Source of the DNA: Verpa conica
Taxonomy: Eukaryota; Ascomycota; Pezizomycetes; Pezizales; Morchellaceae
Direction: 5' to 3'
Assembly (NCBI GenBank): GCA_033030425.1
Contig: JAUFSD010000022.1
Location: forward strand, 558,001 to 622,000
Length of the DNA: 64,000 nt
Shown here: one piece after another, positions 34,727 through 46,130 of the stretch
Layout of the letters: every line of letters starts with the position of its first letter
Position numbering within the stretch: the first letter of the stretch is position 1
Translations under genes and position numbers: made by a program
Notes under the pieces: model-generated
Databases searched by the model: none
What the model was told of the DNA's origin: nothing
The model's input: the letters and a program-made list of their open reading frames with translations, nothing else

Positions 34727-36711
34727 TTCTATGTATTGTGGGCATACTCTTGCGTGTACTAGGAGCATACTAGCGCCCAGATAAACATATGGTATGCCAG
34801 AAGCCTTCTATCCCGGTAGTAGCATAGGGGATATTAATGCTGATTCGTGGTCTATCTTGAAATTAAAAATTAAAATAAATGAATTTGTAAGTTATTCCTA
34901 TTATACGGATTGAGGCTTTTTAGGACCCCAAGCTATCGGAATCTCTAGATCGCATATACTCGGGATGCCGATAGATCAAGCTATTATGTAGCCCGTCTTT
35001 AGTAGTAGGATTGCCTTCCTTACCAAAGATAAATTACATGATTGATTGGTCTATCGGTATCGCTTGTGGAGGAGGTAGGATTATTTAGTATAATATATTT
35101 ATAGATCTGTGTTATCACTCGAAATATATTATATAAGCGTTGAACGTGCCTTTTTGTATATTATTGATCATGTTGAAGGAGCTTACTAAATACGCCATCA
35201 ATAAGGTATCAGCTAACTACATGTATGATATTATATATGTTCTAACCATTAGTGGGGCGCCTATTAGGGGACATACCCTTAATAGGCAGTCTTTTACCTA
35301 CATGTATTGAAGGCACAGCCCTGTCCAACAAATTCCCAGAGCCCCCCATAGCAACGGAGGCATTTCCTACGATACACTAACAACCATAAAGATTCCACAA
35401 AGAGAAGTGTTTTTAGATAAGCTAAATAAGGCCATTTAACCCTATAGTAAGGTCCCTGGGCTACTTAACTCATGTGTAGAGGGTTTGTCCCCCAATCTAT
35501 GAAGAGCTCTATCTCAATGCTGAGGCAGGCAATAAGGGGTAAAAAAATGTGCCAATAATCACCAGAATGATCATATATATATTCTACAAGACAGACTTCA
35601 TAGCCTGTTATTTCTGAGTAATTTCATTAAATGGTTGATGAGATAGAGTTGATTAAGTGTTTGTTTTTGCTGGGTGGGGCAAAGGGCTCCCAAAATGATA
35701 CTCTTCTCGGACTTTTTTACACATATGTTCCTCATAGTCTCTTTAGTATCCAAATATATCCTTATGTTAATACTAGTATTTATAACGGTATTGAGGTTTA
35801 TAGATCTACCGTTGCCATGGGGGGGCTCCGGACACGGCTGCGTAATTACATAGTATGCCCGGAAAAGAATTAGCTAAAAGCTCTGAGGCTAAGCAGAGTA
35901 GACCCTACAGTACCATATATCAAATATGGTATTAAGAAGGATTAGTTACTATGGGATCTGGTAATAAAGCCCCGAAATACCTCCGAGAATTTCCCCGAGA
36001 GCCCCAAGCCATAATAATATACCCGAAATATGCCGAGATGCGAACTGGCCAAGCCCGGAGGGGTAAGCACAGCAAATAAACCTAGGTATGGGAACGAGAC
36101 TACATGTATATGTATAGCCGTCTAACAAATCCTCAACACCTAAATTACCTAAAAGTCAACGGATTATTATAAAGAAAAGGTTAAAAAAACTTATAGATGT
36201 CAAGAATAGATAGATCAATTAATATGATTTTTTGGTTATAGTACTATAACTAGAGCGGTTTTTTTGTGTTGGAGGAGCTCCGGGAAATTGCTAGATATGG
36301 CTGTACCTGTAGATAATTTAAATAAACGAACGTTTTTGTATTACGCCTACCAGAGCACAAACAAAGATCTATTTCGCAACGAGCTCACTTCACCCCATGA
36401 CTTACAGTGTAGACATACAGTTCAATACTCGGCCTTGGTATCATTAACTAATGAAATAAAAGAAAAAATCCCGTACATAACCTCTAGATATATGTATAGT
36501 TAGTAGAGCAGATATAATCGAAGTATATGCTATATACCTAGGATCTATTTTCTTGAGTGAAATACGATGGGTTGGGTCCCTCAAGTACTTACATACCGGT
36601 TGCGACATCGCCGTAGACTTCATGGCAACCATACAACGTCGATAACAAGACTTACGGAGCGCCACATAGCGAGCGAAATATAGCTCTATATCTACCAAAA
36701 CCCTGGAAATT
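34727..36711. other. AT-rich intergenic region, no gene seen
   Basis: About 2 kb with stop codons in all frames. The ORFs at 35631-35873, 36264-36503 and 36444-36698 lack family features. It may contain old decayed repeats, but I cannot define an element. Confidence 0.5.
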
Positions 36712-37651
36712 ATGAGTAGATTTTACTTCGGCTCTGACTCGGACAGCGATAATGATAACCCCGACTCGCTACCCTTCCCCGCACCACTTTCCCGCGAGGC
36801 CTTCTCGGCAGACATCAGCGCACCCTTCTCACCCACAGTGTTTCTATCCACTCTACGGCACCGCCATCACACACTCGAAGATTTGCGTGCGGAGCTTAGA
36901 ACAAGGAGTAAAGACCTTGAGAAAGAGCTTGTGGAGCTTGTCAATAGGGATTATACTGATTTTGTTGGGCTAGGGAGCTCTCTTAGTGGAGGTGATGGGA
37001 AAGTTGAGGATTTAAAGATGGGTTTATGGGGTTTTAAGAGGGATGTTGAGGAGGTAGTGAGGAAGATTGAGGAAGTTGTTAATGAGGTTGAGAGGGAATT
37101 GGAAGTTAGGGAAGAGATTAGGGTGGAAAAGGTTTGTTCTTTGATATTTTCTTTGTATTTACTCTTCAGGGGATCCTAGAGAGAAGGTGGGGTAAGAATC
37201 TTACACTAATACTAACATAATCTTCCTCTAAATTCTCAAGATACTTGCAAGAGTTTTACTAGCGCTGTCGCAAAGACTTGACGAGCTTTCATCACTGCTA
37301 CTCCTCGACGGGTCAACTCCGGCGGAATCAACTTCTCTATTATTGGAGAGCAATAGTACCGACGGGGGGTTGACGAGTATCGGGCGGTTAAAGAGGATAG
37401 TCTCAAGATACATGTATATCACACAACACATCGCACCCCGCGTACCGAAAGGACATCCATTCTTGAAAGCTGAGCTACCAAGGATCGAAAAGGCTAGGAG
37501 TACTTTGTTATTGGATCTTGGAAGCGCATTGAAAGAATCGAAGCTGGAAGGAGATGTGGAAAAGACCATTGTGGTTATGGGGTTTTATGTGGACCTTGGG
37601 GCGGAAAGTGATGCAGTGAAGGTACTCAAGCAGATGAAAAGAGGGAAATGA
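36712..37651 (+). CDS. COG2: Conserved oligomeric Golgi complex subunit 2
   Basis: Subunit of the COG tether that captures retrograde vesicles at the Golgi. Exons 36712-37131 and 37241-37651 give 276 aa, the short fungal form (yeast about 262). The COG2 N-terminal domain shows REAFSADISAPFSPTVFLS followed by LRHRHHTLEDLRAELRTRSK, then a long amphipathic coiled coil with DYTDFVGLGSSL. The second exon continues helical, with GRLKRIVSRYMYI and the C-terminal VKVLKQMK. The coding part begins with an acidic Ser/Asp run (GSDSDSDNDN). The junction AAG/ATA closes in frame. The gene is complete. Confidence 0.85.
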
Positions 37652-38192
37652 ATTCTGAATTCTCTCTGGCAATGATTTTCTCTCTAAAGGTAAAATGCTA
37701 TATGGTAGAATGAATCCACTTCCCCTGCCTAGAGGCCCCTCCCAAGTCAGTTCGAAAGTGCACCTATACTTTAAATTCCTTTGCCAACCCTGAATGTTTT
37801 TGAGTATCTCACATTATAGTTGCGGATGTCTAAAAATTGAGGCTCACGAGCCGTTGTGGATCCAAGTCTACCGAAGCCATAAATCCCCCCAAATCGCTTT
37901 CAACGGTCCCCAGTACTTCCTTTTACGAGTGAGAGTGAGTGATTAAATTGGTGGCCGGGCATTCCGATGAAACAGAATAGCTCATACAAAACTCTGATTT
38001 TCTAAGACATTCTTGTTTCGTAACGTCACCTTATTTCTTGGTGGCTTGGGGGTTAAGACAAATATTTAGCTGCACTAACGTGATACATAATGCACTAATA
38101 CCTACATATCGACGTCAACATTCCCTTGACCCCTTCACTCTTTTCCCTCTACTGCCTGTTATCTATTGGGATATTCACTCACTCTTACAAAA
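37652..38192. other. Intergenic between COG2 and PNS1
   Basis: 541 bases between tandem genes. No feature is supported beyond the presumed promoter of PNS1, which has a pyrimidine-rich leader near 38120-38160. Confidence 0.45.
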
Positions 38193-40366
38193 ATGGCCTA
38201 CAAATCTGGGGGACAGAACATGAATTACAATCCTCCACCTACAATGCCATATTATGGAGGCGAAGGAAGCAATCGGCAGCAACCCCCACAAATTCACTAT
38301 GACAGCCCTCAGCAGCACCAAATGCCACAGTATGAATTGGCGCCTAATATAACCAGCCCAGCACAAAACCAGGCGCCCTTGAACCCACCTCACGGCAAAC
38401 CACCTCCATACACCTTCGAAGAAAAGTTTGTTGTGCAAAAGCCTAAGTACAACGATTTATGGGCTGCAATCCTTGTAGGTATCTTGTATTCTGGGTTTAG
38501 GCCAAATATGTACCTGACCCCAAGAAGATTTATATTCACAATAATGTCTAGTTTATCTGCGACCTATTGGGATTGTTGGCCTTGAGTATCATTAGCTTCA
38601 AAAGCTACTCGCAAAGTAAGAAGATACAGAATGGTGGAGGGACTGGTATTTATGGGAACAAACAAAGCGACCTTGGAGTATGTCCATTTAGGTTTTTAGC
38701 ATAGTTCACTACTAGATTCGCGGCATATAGCGCTCGCTCTCGGCTCACGCTAACGCATTCACGACCCTAGCTTTCTAATAACACAATCGTTTTATTCGTC
38801 CTTATATGTGGAGTTTCCTTCGTGTTCTCCTATGGCTATTTTCTTGCAGCTCGTGCTTGGACAAAACAGACAATCTACATTACTGCAATTTTGAAGTAAG
38901 CATACTCTAATGTCATATTCTATTCTCAAGCTATTATCCTAACTCTAGGATAGTATTTTCCTGGGAATTGGTACCGCTGTCTATTATTTCCTGAGACATA
39001 GATATGGGGCGGCAGTTGTATTTCTCATTTTTGCTTTGTTCTATGCATACTGTTTCTGGACATGGAGAAGTAGGTTACCCCTTGCAGTATTAATGTTTGA
39101 AACAAGCTTCGATGTTGCAAAGCAATATGGTCATGTTTATATTGTCTCAGCCCTCGGTGGGCTTGTTGGTATTATATTTGCAGCATGGATGCTCGTAACA
39201 TATGTAGCTGTTTATGCTACGTATGCACCAAGTGAATTAGACCGAGTGGCGTGTAGAGCTAGTAGGACAGGGGGTGTTACTTGCTCGAATGGAAAGGTGA
39301 TTGGATTGGTAGTGTTTGTGACGTTTAGTGGGTATTGGATATCGGAAGTTATTAAAAACGTTATTCATGTGAGTATTTCGGGAGGTAAGCTTATCCAATA
39401 CCTGTCCTTTTTCTGCTAGGGTATATTAGCTACCTAGTAACATACTGAAAATTTTCTTATACCTTGGATTTTATAGTATACGGATCATGGTACTTTTGCT
39501 CTCGCTCCCCCCAAGGAATGCCAGTTCATCCTACGATAGGAGCCTTTAAACGAGCAATGACGTATTCCTTTGGTTCGATATCCTTCGGGTCTCTAGTTGT
39601 AGCGATTATTCAGCTACTCAAACACCTCTGCAGACTTGCGCAGAATCAGCAAGGTCAAGATGGATGCTCAGCCAGCTGCGTAGCTTGTTGCGTTCTTGGC
39701 TGTATACTGGGTTTCATCGAATCAGCTATGAGATTTTTTAATGTGAGAAATTCACTTTTTCGTTCTACTGGTTGTAGACCGCTAATTCCTACGGAAAACT
39801 ATAGCACTATGCATATTCTTATATTGCATTGTATGGCAAGTCATATGTTGAGTCAGCGAAAGAAACTTGGATGATGATGAAGGATCGGGGATTAGATGCG
39901 TTGGTCAATGATTGCTTGGTAGAACTTTTAGGCCCTGTGATATAAATTTTGCCAGGCTTTCTTCATTGCTGACTAGGTAATATATCTAGGTCGATCCAGT
40001 TTTATCTATGGCATCCGTTTTCGCCGGGATGCTCTGTACCCTTATTGCGTACGTATACTTGTGCGCAACCGCACCTGTGTATAATAACACAGGATCGTTC
40101 ACACCTGCTATAATGGCATTCGCGTTCCTTTTTGGTCTACAAATTTGTAATATCTTCTTGATACCAATAAAGGCAGGGTTCCTTTTTTTCTCCTCATGAG
40201 TGAATATTTGGGATGTAGGCTAATATTTTTAACACGACAGTCTGGTGTGGCGACAATTTTTACAAGTATGGCTCATAACCCCGAAGTTCTCATGAGAGAC
40301 TTCCCAGAGCTTTACCACAAGATATTGGCAGTGTACCCACATCTTGCGCAGGCAATTCATGCTTAA
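38193..40366 (+). CDS. PNS1: Choline transporter-like protein Pns1
   Basis: Multi-pass plasma-membrane protein of the CTL/SLC44 family; the yeast protein's substrate is not settled. Exons: 38193-38474, 38552-38677, 38771-38895, 38954-39384, 39477-39742, 39805-39918, 39990-40172, 40241-40366, giving 550 aa (yeast 539). A Pro/Gln/Tyr-rich cytosolic N-terminus of about 80 residues is followed by KYNDLWAAILF and about ten hydrophobic segments. Family landmarks are VIGLVVFVTFSGYWISE, VYGSWYFCSRSP, RAMTYSFGSISFGSL, TWMMMKDRGLDALVNDC and AFLFGLQICNIF. The last intron (40173-40240) starts with GC. The GT available two codons later loses the conserved GVATIFTSMAHNPEVLMR tail. Frames close at every junction. 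Confidence 0.92.
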
Positions 40367-41056
40367 ACTCTTATGGGACTATTAGGGGGTGTGGACATAA
40401 TGGGGAAAGATTACGTAAAGAGGTGAGATGGTTTATTCGTTTTATTTTTAATTGGAGGATGAAAACCGTAGCTATGTGTCAAGCTTCGTGTTTATAATAT
40501 GTAATTGTATTGTTTTGGGGGGCCGAAGTGTCCTATACATAGGGAGGGCGGCCGGATTAAATTCAGGATTCTGTCATTAGTTCCCCCTGCGGAATTGAAT
40601 GCGACCTATAAATTCACAAGATGATCCGGGGTATCTACTTATATTTATATCTTAAACAGAAATAATGCAAGTACCATCCTCTATAATATAAGGTCTTAAA
40701 AAAATATCAGACTGCATTAAGCAAAACGCAAAGATCGATAAGCCTATAGATCTCCAGTGTCAAGGAATAGAGAGTGCTATCTAAGTGCAAATAATAAGAT
40801 CTTGCCAGTGATAATAGCTACCATGGCCTAGTACTATTATGTCTGTGATTGGAGAAGATATACTATAGGTAGTTGCGTTTGGACATCATATAGTCTCACT
40901 CGGTGAAATCTTCCAGAATAGGCAAGTGTCTTGGCGTCACGTAGAGCCACAGAGCCGCACAGCCAAATCTAGCCCGCGTAAGATGTGAAGGTTCCTGTTC
41001 AACCTAACCGTCGCAGCAAGGCCAAATACGAATCTAACAAAGATCTATCTCCCCAA
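40367..41056. other. Intergenic, with possible 5'-UTR intron of the CTK2-like gene
   Basis: No coding sequence. At 40978-41021 a GTAAGA donor, a CTAAC-type branch point and a CAG acceptor fit a 44-base intron in the leader of the downstream cyclin gene. The in-frame TAA at 40979-40981 rules out an upstream start without splicing. Confidence 0.4.
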
Positions 41057-42415
41057 ATGCATAGCGTCCAGTCTGCTCCTTCGCGGAGCCCACCTTCACC
41101 AAAATCACCTACTACACAAATACAGAGCTTCTCAAATACCTTCATTCAGAGGTCACGGCCCTACCTAAGCGATGAACAGATCGAGGCGCTGCTACCGAAG
41201 GACTCACAGCTTGAGGCGAAAGATACCACTACAAGGTTAAATGCGTGTGCTTGGATTATGCAAGTAGGGCATAATATGCAGTTGTGAGTTTTCTACCAGA
41301 AGCGGGTGAGGAGAGGGGATCGAGGAGCTAATTATTGGGACAGTCCGGTAAGGACCATGGCTACGGCGATGATCTTATATCACCGATTCAGGTTATTTAA
41401 TCGGAGCCCATTTTTAGAGCATAACTGGATGGTATGTATTGGATGGGGGTAGTTTTTTTGTTTTGTTAGGCCAGAAGCTTATGTGGGTACATTTAGGATG
41501 TTGCGGCAACTTCGTTATTCGTGGCTTGCAAAATTGAAGATACGCTTAAGAAGTCAAGAGAGATCTTGGCAGCGAGTTATAATTTAAGGCATCCGCAAAC
41601 TGAACCGATTAACTCTGATAACCAGGTAATGGCGACACTAATGAAAGGGAATTGTAATGTGGCGCTAATCGCTTAATGTGGGTATAGCTCCTTGATGAAG
41701 GCACAAAACGCGTTATTGGTATTGAGAGGATGATACTAGAGTCTTCCTCATTTGACTTCCGGTATCGTCATGCACAACCGTTCATTATCAAGCTAGCGAA
41801 GCGCTTCCATTGCTCGAAGGAACTGACCCAGAAGGCGTGGGACATCTCGATTGATGTCTACAAGACACTTGCGCCTTTAAAGGCTACCCCGCATGCTTTG
41901 GCTCTTGCAGTACTAGATCTTGCAACAAGGCTTGAGGGACGGAGGATCAACATTCAGTATGAAGAATTCGAGGCTACTCGGGATTCTGTCTTATGTAAGT
42001 ACCCCCTACCCTTTATACTAGCTTAAGCTAACACCTCAAAATAGCCATTGTGGATGACCTCTTGGACCTTTATACGAACCACCGTGGTTACACCTTAGTT
42101 GGGGCTCAATATGATAGTAACACCTATCTTACGCACCGTATCGAACTTAACAAAGAACGTAACATCCATGGCAACGGCCATCGCAAATCTAATGGCCACA
42201 GCCGAGACACGTTAAACTCCTCGCCAAATAATATCTCATACAACCTTGCGAATGGGCAAGTGTCTAACGCGACGGATCGCGGGACGCATGGAACTGTACG
42301 CTTCATGATCGACCCGAGCAGAGAGAGGACAGAAAGACAGCTTTTGAATCGATATGCTCATGGGAGTAATCCGCAGAATGGGGCTAGTGGAAGCCCTTGT
42401 AATGGGAGATCATGA
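41057..42415 (+). CDS. CTK2: CTDK-I cyclin subunit, Ctk2-like
   Basis: Cyclin partner of the kinase that phosphorylates Ser2 of the RNA polymerase II C-terminal domain. Exons: 41057-41283, 41344-41431, 41497-41625, 41688-41994, 42045-42415, giving 373 aa. The cyclin box is clear: NACAWIMQVGHNMQFPVRT, TAMILYHRFRLFN, ATSLFVACKIEDTLKKSREI, then LDEGTKRVIGIERMILE and FDFRYRHAQPFIIKLAKRF. The C-terminal 110 residues are Asn/Ser/Gly-rich and probably disordered. The open frame reaches 40985 but has no upstream ATG, so I use ATG 41057. A cyclin K or L assignment is less likely on length and on the FDFRYRHAQPF signature. Confidence 0.83.
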
Positions 42416-42880
42416 TTAGTGGTGCGAATATTCCGTCCTATATGCGACTGTAAGATGGCTAAAATCAAAGATACCGGTGCCACCCTGTAAATAGAAGTAT
42501 GCTTAGTTTCTTAGACCTCTAATGAGAGTTTTCCTTTTTTTTTATGTTCCTTTAGCAGGTTGTAGCAAGTGGTCTTCTGGAGGGACCAGCTAAAAGGACT
42601 TTAAAGTTAGATTATCACTCGAGAAGGTGTTAATACTTTTTAAACATGAAAAATACTTACCTGGTTTCTGGCTAGAAAAAAAATCCTATAAGGTTATTGA
42701 TAAGCTCCTCGAATAGGTCATTTTAATACGTGTCGGGGATACCCAGCCAAGTCATTAAATCTCACTCGATATCTACAGCCTTGGCATTTCATGCCTCCCT
42801 CGGCAATGATATAATCTGTGCCTGCGGGTTTAACACCCTCCCACCCACCAACGCCTGTCAAATCATCTGCAAATTCAAAG
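42416..42880. other. Intergenic between CTK2-like and rhodanese genes
   Basis: 465 bases with no supported feature. The frame of the rhodanese gene runs open to 42818 but has no ATG before 42881. Confidence 0.45.
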
Positions 42881-43458
42881 ATGGCTTCTAAGCGAATTGC
42901 AATCCCCCTTTTACGTTACGCTGTGGCTTCAAGAACAGTCGCTCCTAGGCGCAATATCCCCCAGGTCGGATTATGCTCTTCTCTGAAAACATCACAATAT
43001 AATACCCAAATCTCATGGGGTACTATCCGCCATCACTCTACGCTAGCGGCGGAGTCGAAAATTTACAACTTCGAAGATGTTAGTTTTTCCTCTTTTGTTG
43101 TCTATATAAATACACTCCCATTTAACACTACCATTAGATTAAATCCTTTTTGTTAAACCCATCTCCCGACCGCATCCTCGTTGATGTGCGGGAGCCCGGG
43201 GAATTTCGGGATGGGGCTATCCCGACAGCGATAAATGTGCCGATCGCAACGGTGCCGGGAGCGTGGAGTTTGTCAGTGGAAGAGTTTGAAGACTTGTTTG
43301 GGTTTGCGAAGCCCGAGACGGAGAGGGAATTAGTATTTTACTGCAAGGCGGGAGTGAGGAGCAGTGCTGCCGCCCAATTGGCACTACAGAATGGGTATGA
43401 GAAGGTAGGGGAGTATAGGGGCAGCTGGTTAGAGTGGGAGAAGAAAATGGGAGTGTAG
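42881..43458 (+). CDS. Mitochondrial rhodanese-like sulfurtransferase
   Basis: Single-domain rhodanese of 172 aa; exons 42881-43078 and 43138-43458. The N-terminus (MASKRIAIPLLRYAVASRTV, then more Arg and Ser with few acids) looks like a mitochondrial presequence. The domain begins YNFEDIKSF, with DRILVDVREPGEFRDGAIPTA and the active-site loop FYCKAGVRSSAA, whose Cys would carry the persulfide. It ends GEYRGSWLEWEKKMGV. Yeast Rdl1/Rdl2 (thiosulfate:glutathione sulfurtransferases) are the nearest known family members. Which one it matches cannot be told by eye. Start: first ATG of the frame. Confidence 0.87.
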
Positions 43459-43971
43459 GAGTGTTTTTAGAATATCAACATAAGAGTATTATTAATCTAC
43501 TTCAAGGTTAATTTAGGATCTGCTACTAGAGAACTATGAGAACAAAGTATTTTATCATTTGCACTGGAAAAGGAGTATTGGAAAGAGCTATGAGAACGCC
43601 ATCAGAACAAAAATCTAGAGAACTATGATAAAGGAGCACTGCCGTGAAAATCCTTAGTCTCATAGATCACTAAATCTATTCTTCGTGATATGTAAGTATT
43701 ATTCGCTTTGGCACGCTGTTGAAAACGCCCCAAACCACTCCTTGCTCTAGAAAATATCGTAACTGAGACTAGCCTCTCAGATTGTTACTCATCCAGACCC
43801 ATGTCGTATTCCAATCGTACAAAACAAAAGCAGACCCCTGGAGGCCGTTTTCGAGAAAGAAGCGCCCAGCAGTTTTCCGTTATCCCAGCAAGCTTTACTT
43901 TTTTTTAAAAAAAAAATTCCTTGTATGATCACAAAAGAGGACGAAGAAAGAAATGTAACACCGCCGACTCT
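43459..43971. other. Intergenic between convergent rhodanese and RPL32 genes
   Basis: 513 bases with no supported feature beyond the 3' ends of both genes. Phrases such as AGAACTATGAGAAC recur imperfectly (43531-43640), perhaps an old short tandem duplication. Confidence 0.45.
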
Positions 43972-44639
43972 TTAAGCATCAGTGGTGACCCTCCCTTTAG
44001 GGTTTGTAACTTTGACACCAAGAGCCTTGGCCCGGGCAATGATGTCGATACGCTTTCGGGAGGAGACTGCGTGACCGATCCTATGTAAACAATAATTAGC
44101 ATTTTTCCTTTTCTCAAGAGTCTGGAGATGGAAATGGGTGGAAATACTCAGCGGCATAGGTCTTGTTATGCATAAGGAGCATGTCGACATCAGATGTGTT
44201 CTGTACGAGGAACGCTTTGTGGCCGGAGGGCATCATGTGCTTAGTCTTCTTATTAGACCCATACCCGATCTATAATTCCCCGTCAGAATTCTAACTTTCA
44301 TTACTAGGGAACCCTCCCTATTGCTCCTGGTGTAGTGAATTATACCGAAGGCATGGCGGCCTGTCCCTTAAACCGCCTTCTGACCCTGTTGTCGATACCT
44401 TTGGGCTTCCTCCATGACGACTTGACGGTTTTATAGGTATCGCTCTGGTGGCTAGGTTGGGGTTAGGAACATTAGCTTGTTTCTTTTCTTCGTTTAAGTT
44501 GGGGGATATTCTCGCCGAATTCGCGTAAGGGGATGGATAGGCTTCGAGGGCTTGAGGAATAGGTACTGGATAATCCCTACCGGTTGAACTTCTTGGTGCG
44601 CTTCTTGATGATCGGGACGTGCTTCTTTGCGGCGGTCAT
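43972..44639 (-). CDS. RPL32: 60S ribosomal protein L32 (eL32)
   Basis: Component of the large ribosomal subunit. Exons: 44581-44639, 44346-44451, 44148-44269, 43972-44080, giving 131 aa, the standard length. Highly conserved stretches are [57 protein letters not shown] and [20 protein letters not shown]. The initiator ATG directly follows a TAG acceptor. The intron just before it (44640-44717, with GTAAGT) therefore lies in the 5' UTR, a common arrangement in fungal ribosomal protein genes. Everything is intact. Confidence 0.96.
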
Positions 44640-44717
44640 CTAATTGAGAAAAGAATTAGTTGAGGTCGAAGAATCCTGGGTTTCTGCAGTAGTAATTTCG
44701 ACAAATATAGTACTTAC
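44640..44717 (-). other. 5'-UTR intron of RPL32
   Basis: On the minus strand the leader reads into a GTAAGT donor, has a CTAAT-type branch point and a pyrimidine stretch, and ends in TTAG immediately before the ATG. This is inferred from splice signals only. Confidence 0.6.
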
Positions 44718-44897
44718 CTTTTTGACTGGTTCGTGAGATCCTAAGGGGTAGGAGGGTTAATTGTCTGTCGGTCAGTCGTTAGTTGGAAATTGCTGGAGTT
44801 TGAATATTCTGTCCGACAGGCGTGTGTTGTGTGGGGACACCAACTGTGACTGCCATTCTATAGTGGGGTGGAGGGTGTAGTTACCCTGTCTGACTAT

Positions 44898-45022
44898 AGT
44901 ACTACGGGGGAAAGTCTGTCGACACCTGGCTGTGGTGGCACATGCTTTTCCTAGGAGATAGCCAATAGTTTTGCGTGGGAACCGGCCACTGTCGACATAC
45001 TTACCCCTACCCCCGTAGTACT
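44898..45022. repeat. Inverted-repeat element abutting the 150-bp MITE
   Basis: Perfect 13-bp arms AGTACTACGGGGG (44898-44910) and its complement (45010-45022). A second inner pair around TGTCGACA (about 44917-44924 and 44990-44997) extends the symmetry. The right arm overlaps the left end of the 150-bp element, so one probably inserted into the other. Confidence 0.65.
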
Positions 45023-45167
45023 CAGGGCAGGCAATAAGTACCCGAAAATGCAAGTTTTATATTCAGCAACCGAAGCTACATTTTAATGCATAGAGGCTGC
45101 TATATCCAATAAAAACACCCTTGCCTAAGACTTGCATTTTCGGGTACTTATTGCCTGCCCCGAGTGC
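45018..45167. mobile_element. MITE-like inverted-repeat element 3, TA target duplication
   Basis: A 150-bp element with near-identical terminal repeats of about 38 bp, with core GGCAGGCAATAAGTACCCGA and few mismatches near the tips. TA lies outside both ends (45016-45017 and 45168-45169). It has no coding capacity. Its termini differ from those of the elements at 8.9-9.3 kb. Confidence 0.8.
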
Positions 45168-45181
45168 TAGGGTGTGAACAA

Positions 45182-45588
45182 AAGTGATCAGAACTCGACA
45201 CCGATAGGCTCAAAAATTGCGTGTGCCACACCATTGAGCCAATAGTACACCTAAGAAGTCCAGGCTTTGTATGGGGGAAAATAATCATCAGAACTTTTCT
45301 AATACTCCTGTTTAAAAAAAAAAATCTTAAAAACCCCTAGTAAATTGCTACAGTATTGTGGTTCTTCTGTGTTTTCTCTAGATATTTTTTGTTAATATTT
45401 CAGGCCTCTAACCTTGACTTTTTGCAGAAAACAGCATAAATCAGGGTCAAATTTTGTGTTGTGAAGGTGGGGGATTTTATTAGGGCACACAGTTAATATA
45501 AACCCAAAAGCAGGCCAGCATGGCACCCCCAGGCCAACCACAACCCTCCACTAGTGGTCCGCCCAACCAGAAGTAGTTTTGATCACTT
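45182..45588. mobile_element. Possible 407-bp element with short terminal inverted repeats
   Basis: The ends AAGTGATCAGAACT and AGTTTTGATCACTT are inverted repeats with one mismatch over 14 bases. No clear target duplication is visible and there is no ORF. It could be a third MITE family or a chance pair. Confidence 0.5.
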
Positions 45589-46130
45589 ACTCTTGTATCC
45601 TAATACATACTACAGGTGTGCAGGTTAGTCTGTTAATAGGTGGCCGTACTATACATCAGACTTGCGCCACATTTAGGTGCCAATACTTTACTGCCATACA
45701 TACTATTTGTATCAGGAGAAAAATAAGGAGAACCTCAAAAATCAGAAAAATACTCTACATAGTTGAGTTCTGTATCATCTTCATATTAGTAGTATTTTAG
45801 GCCTTCTTTAATTTAGTATGTTTAGCACATATAAATAGGGGTTTCTGAGGTAACATTTCCTTATCCACTCTGGGCACCAGCATGACATTACAGACCAACC
45901 AAAAGCTTACATCAAAGAACTACCTAACTCTCGGTACATGTTACCCTGTTCCTCGAGTATTATTCACTGGGTTGGATGTGCTATTTTCTGTTACCCTGCC
46001 GAATGTGATGACTAACTCAGCTACAAGCCCTAGACACGTGCTATCGTATTGTGGGTCTCAAAACAAAAACAAAAGCAGCGACAACATAAAAGGTCCCCCT
46101 GCTACATGCACACCAGACGTGAAAAGTACC

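Larger units (their letters stand above)
44718..46130. other. Intergenic with clustered inverted-repeat elements
   Basis: About 1.4 kb between divergent RPL32 and SMC2. It is largely filled by three inverted-repeat structures listed separately. The remaining DNA has no supported gene; the long ORF at 45882-46424 overlaps SMC2 exons in another frame. Confidence 0.55.

Noticed and set aside
40985..41056. N-terminal extension of the CTK2-like protein from a GTG codon
   Set aside because: GTG is not a credible start here, and an in-frame TAA lies just upstream. ATG 41057 is used.
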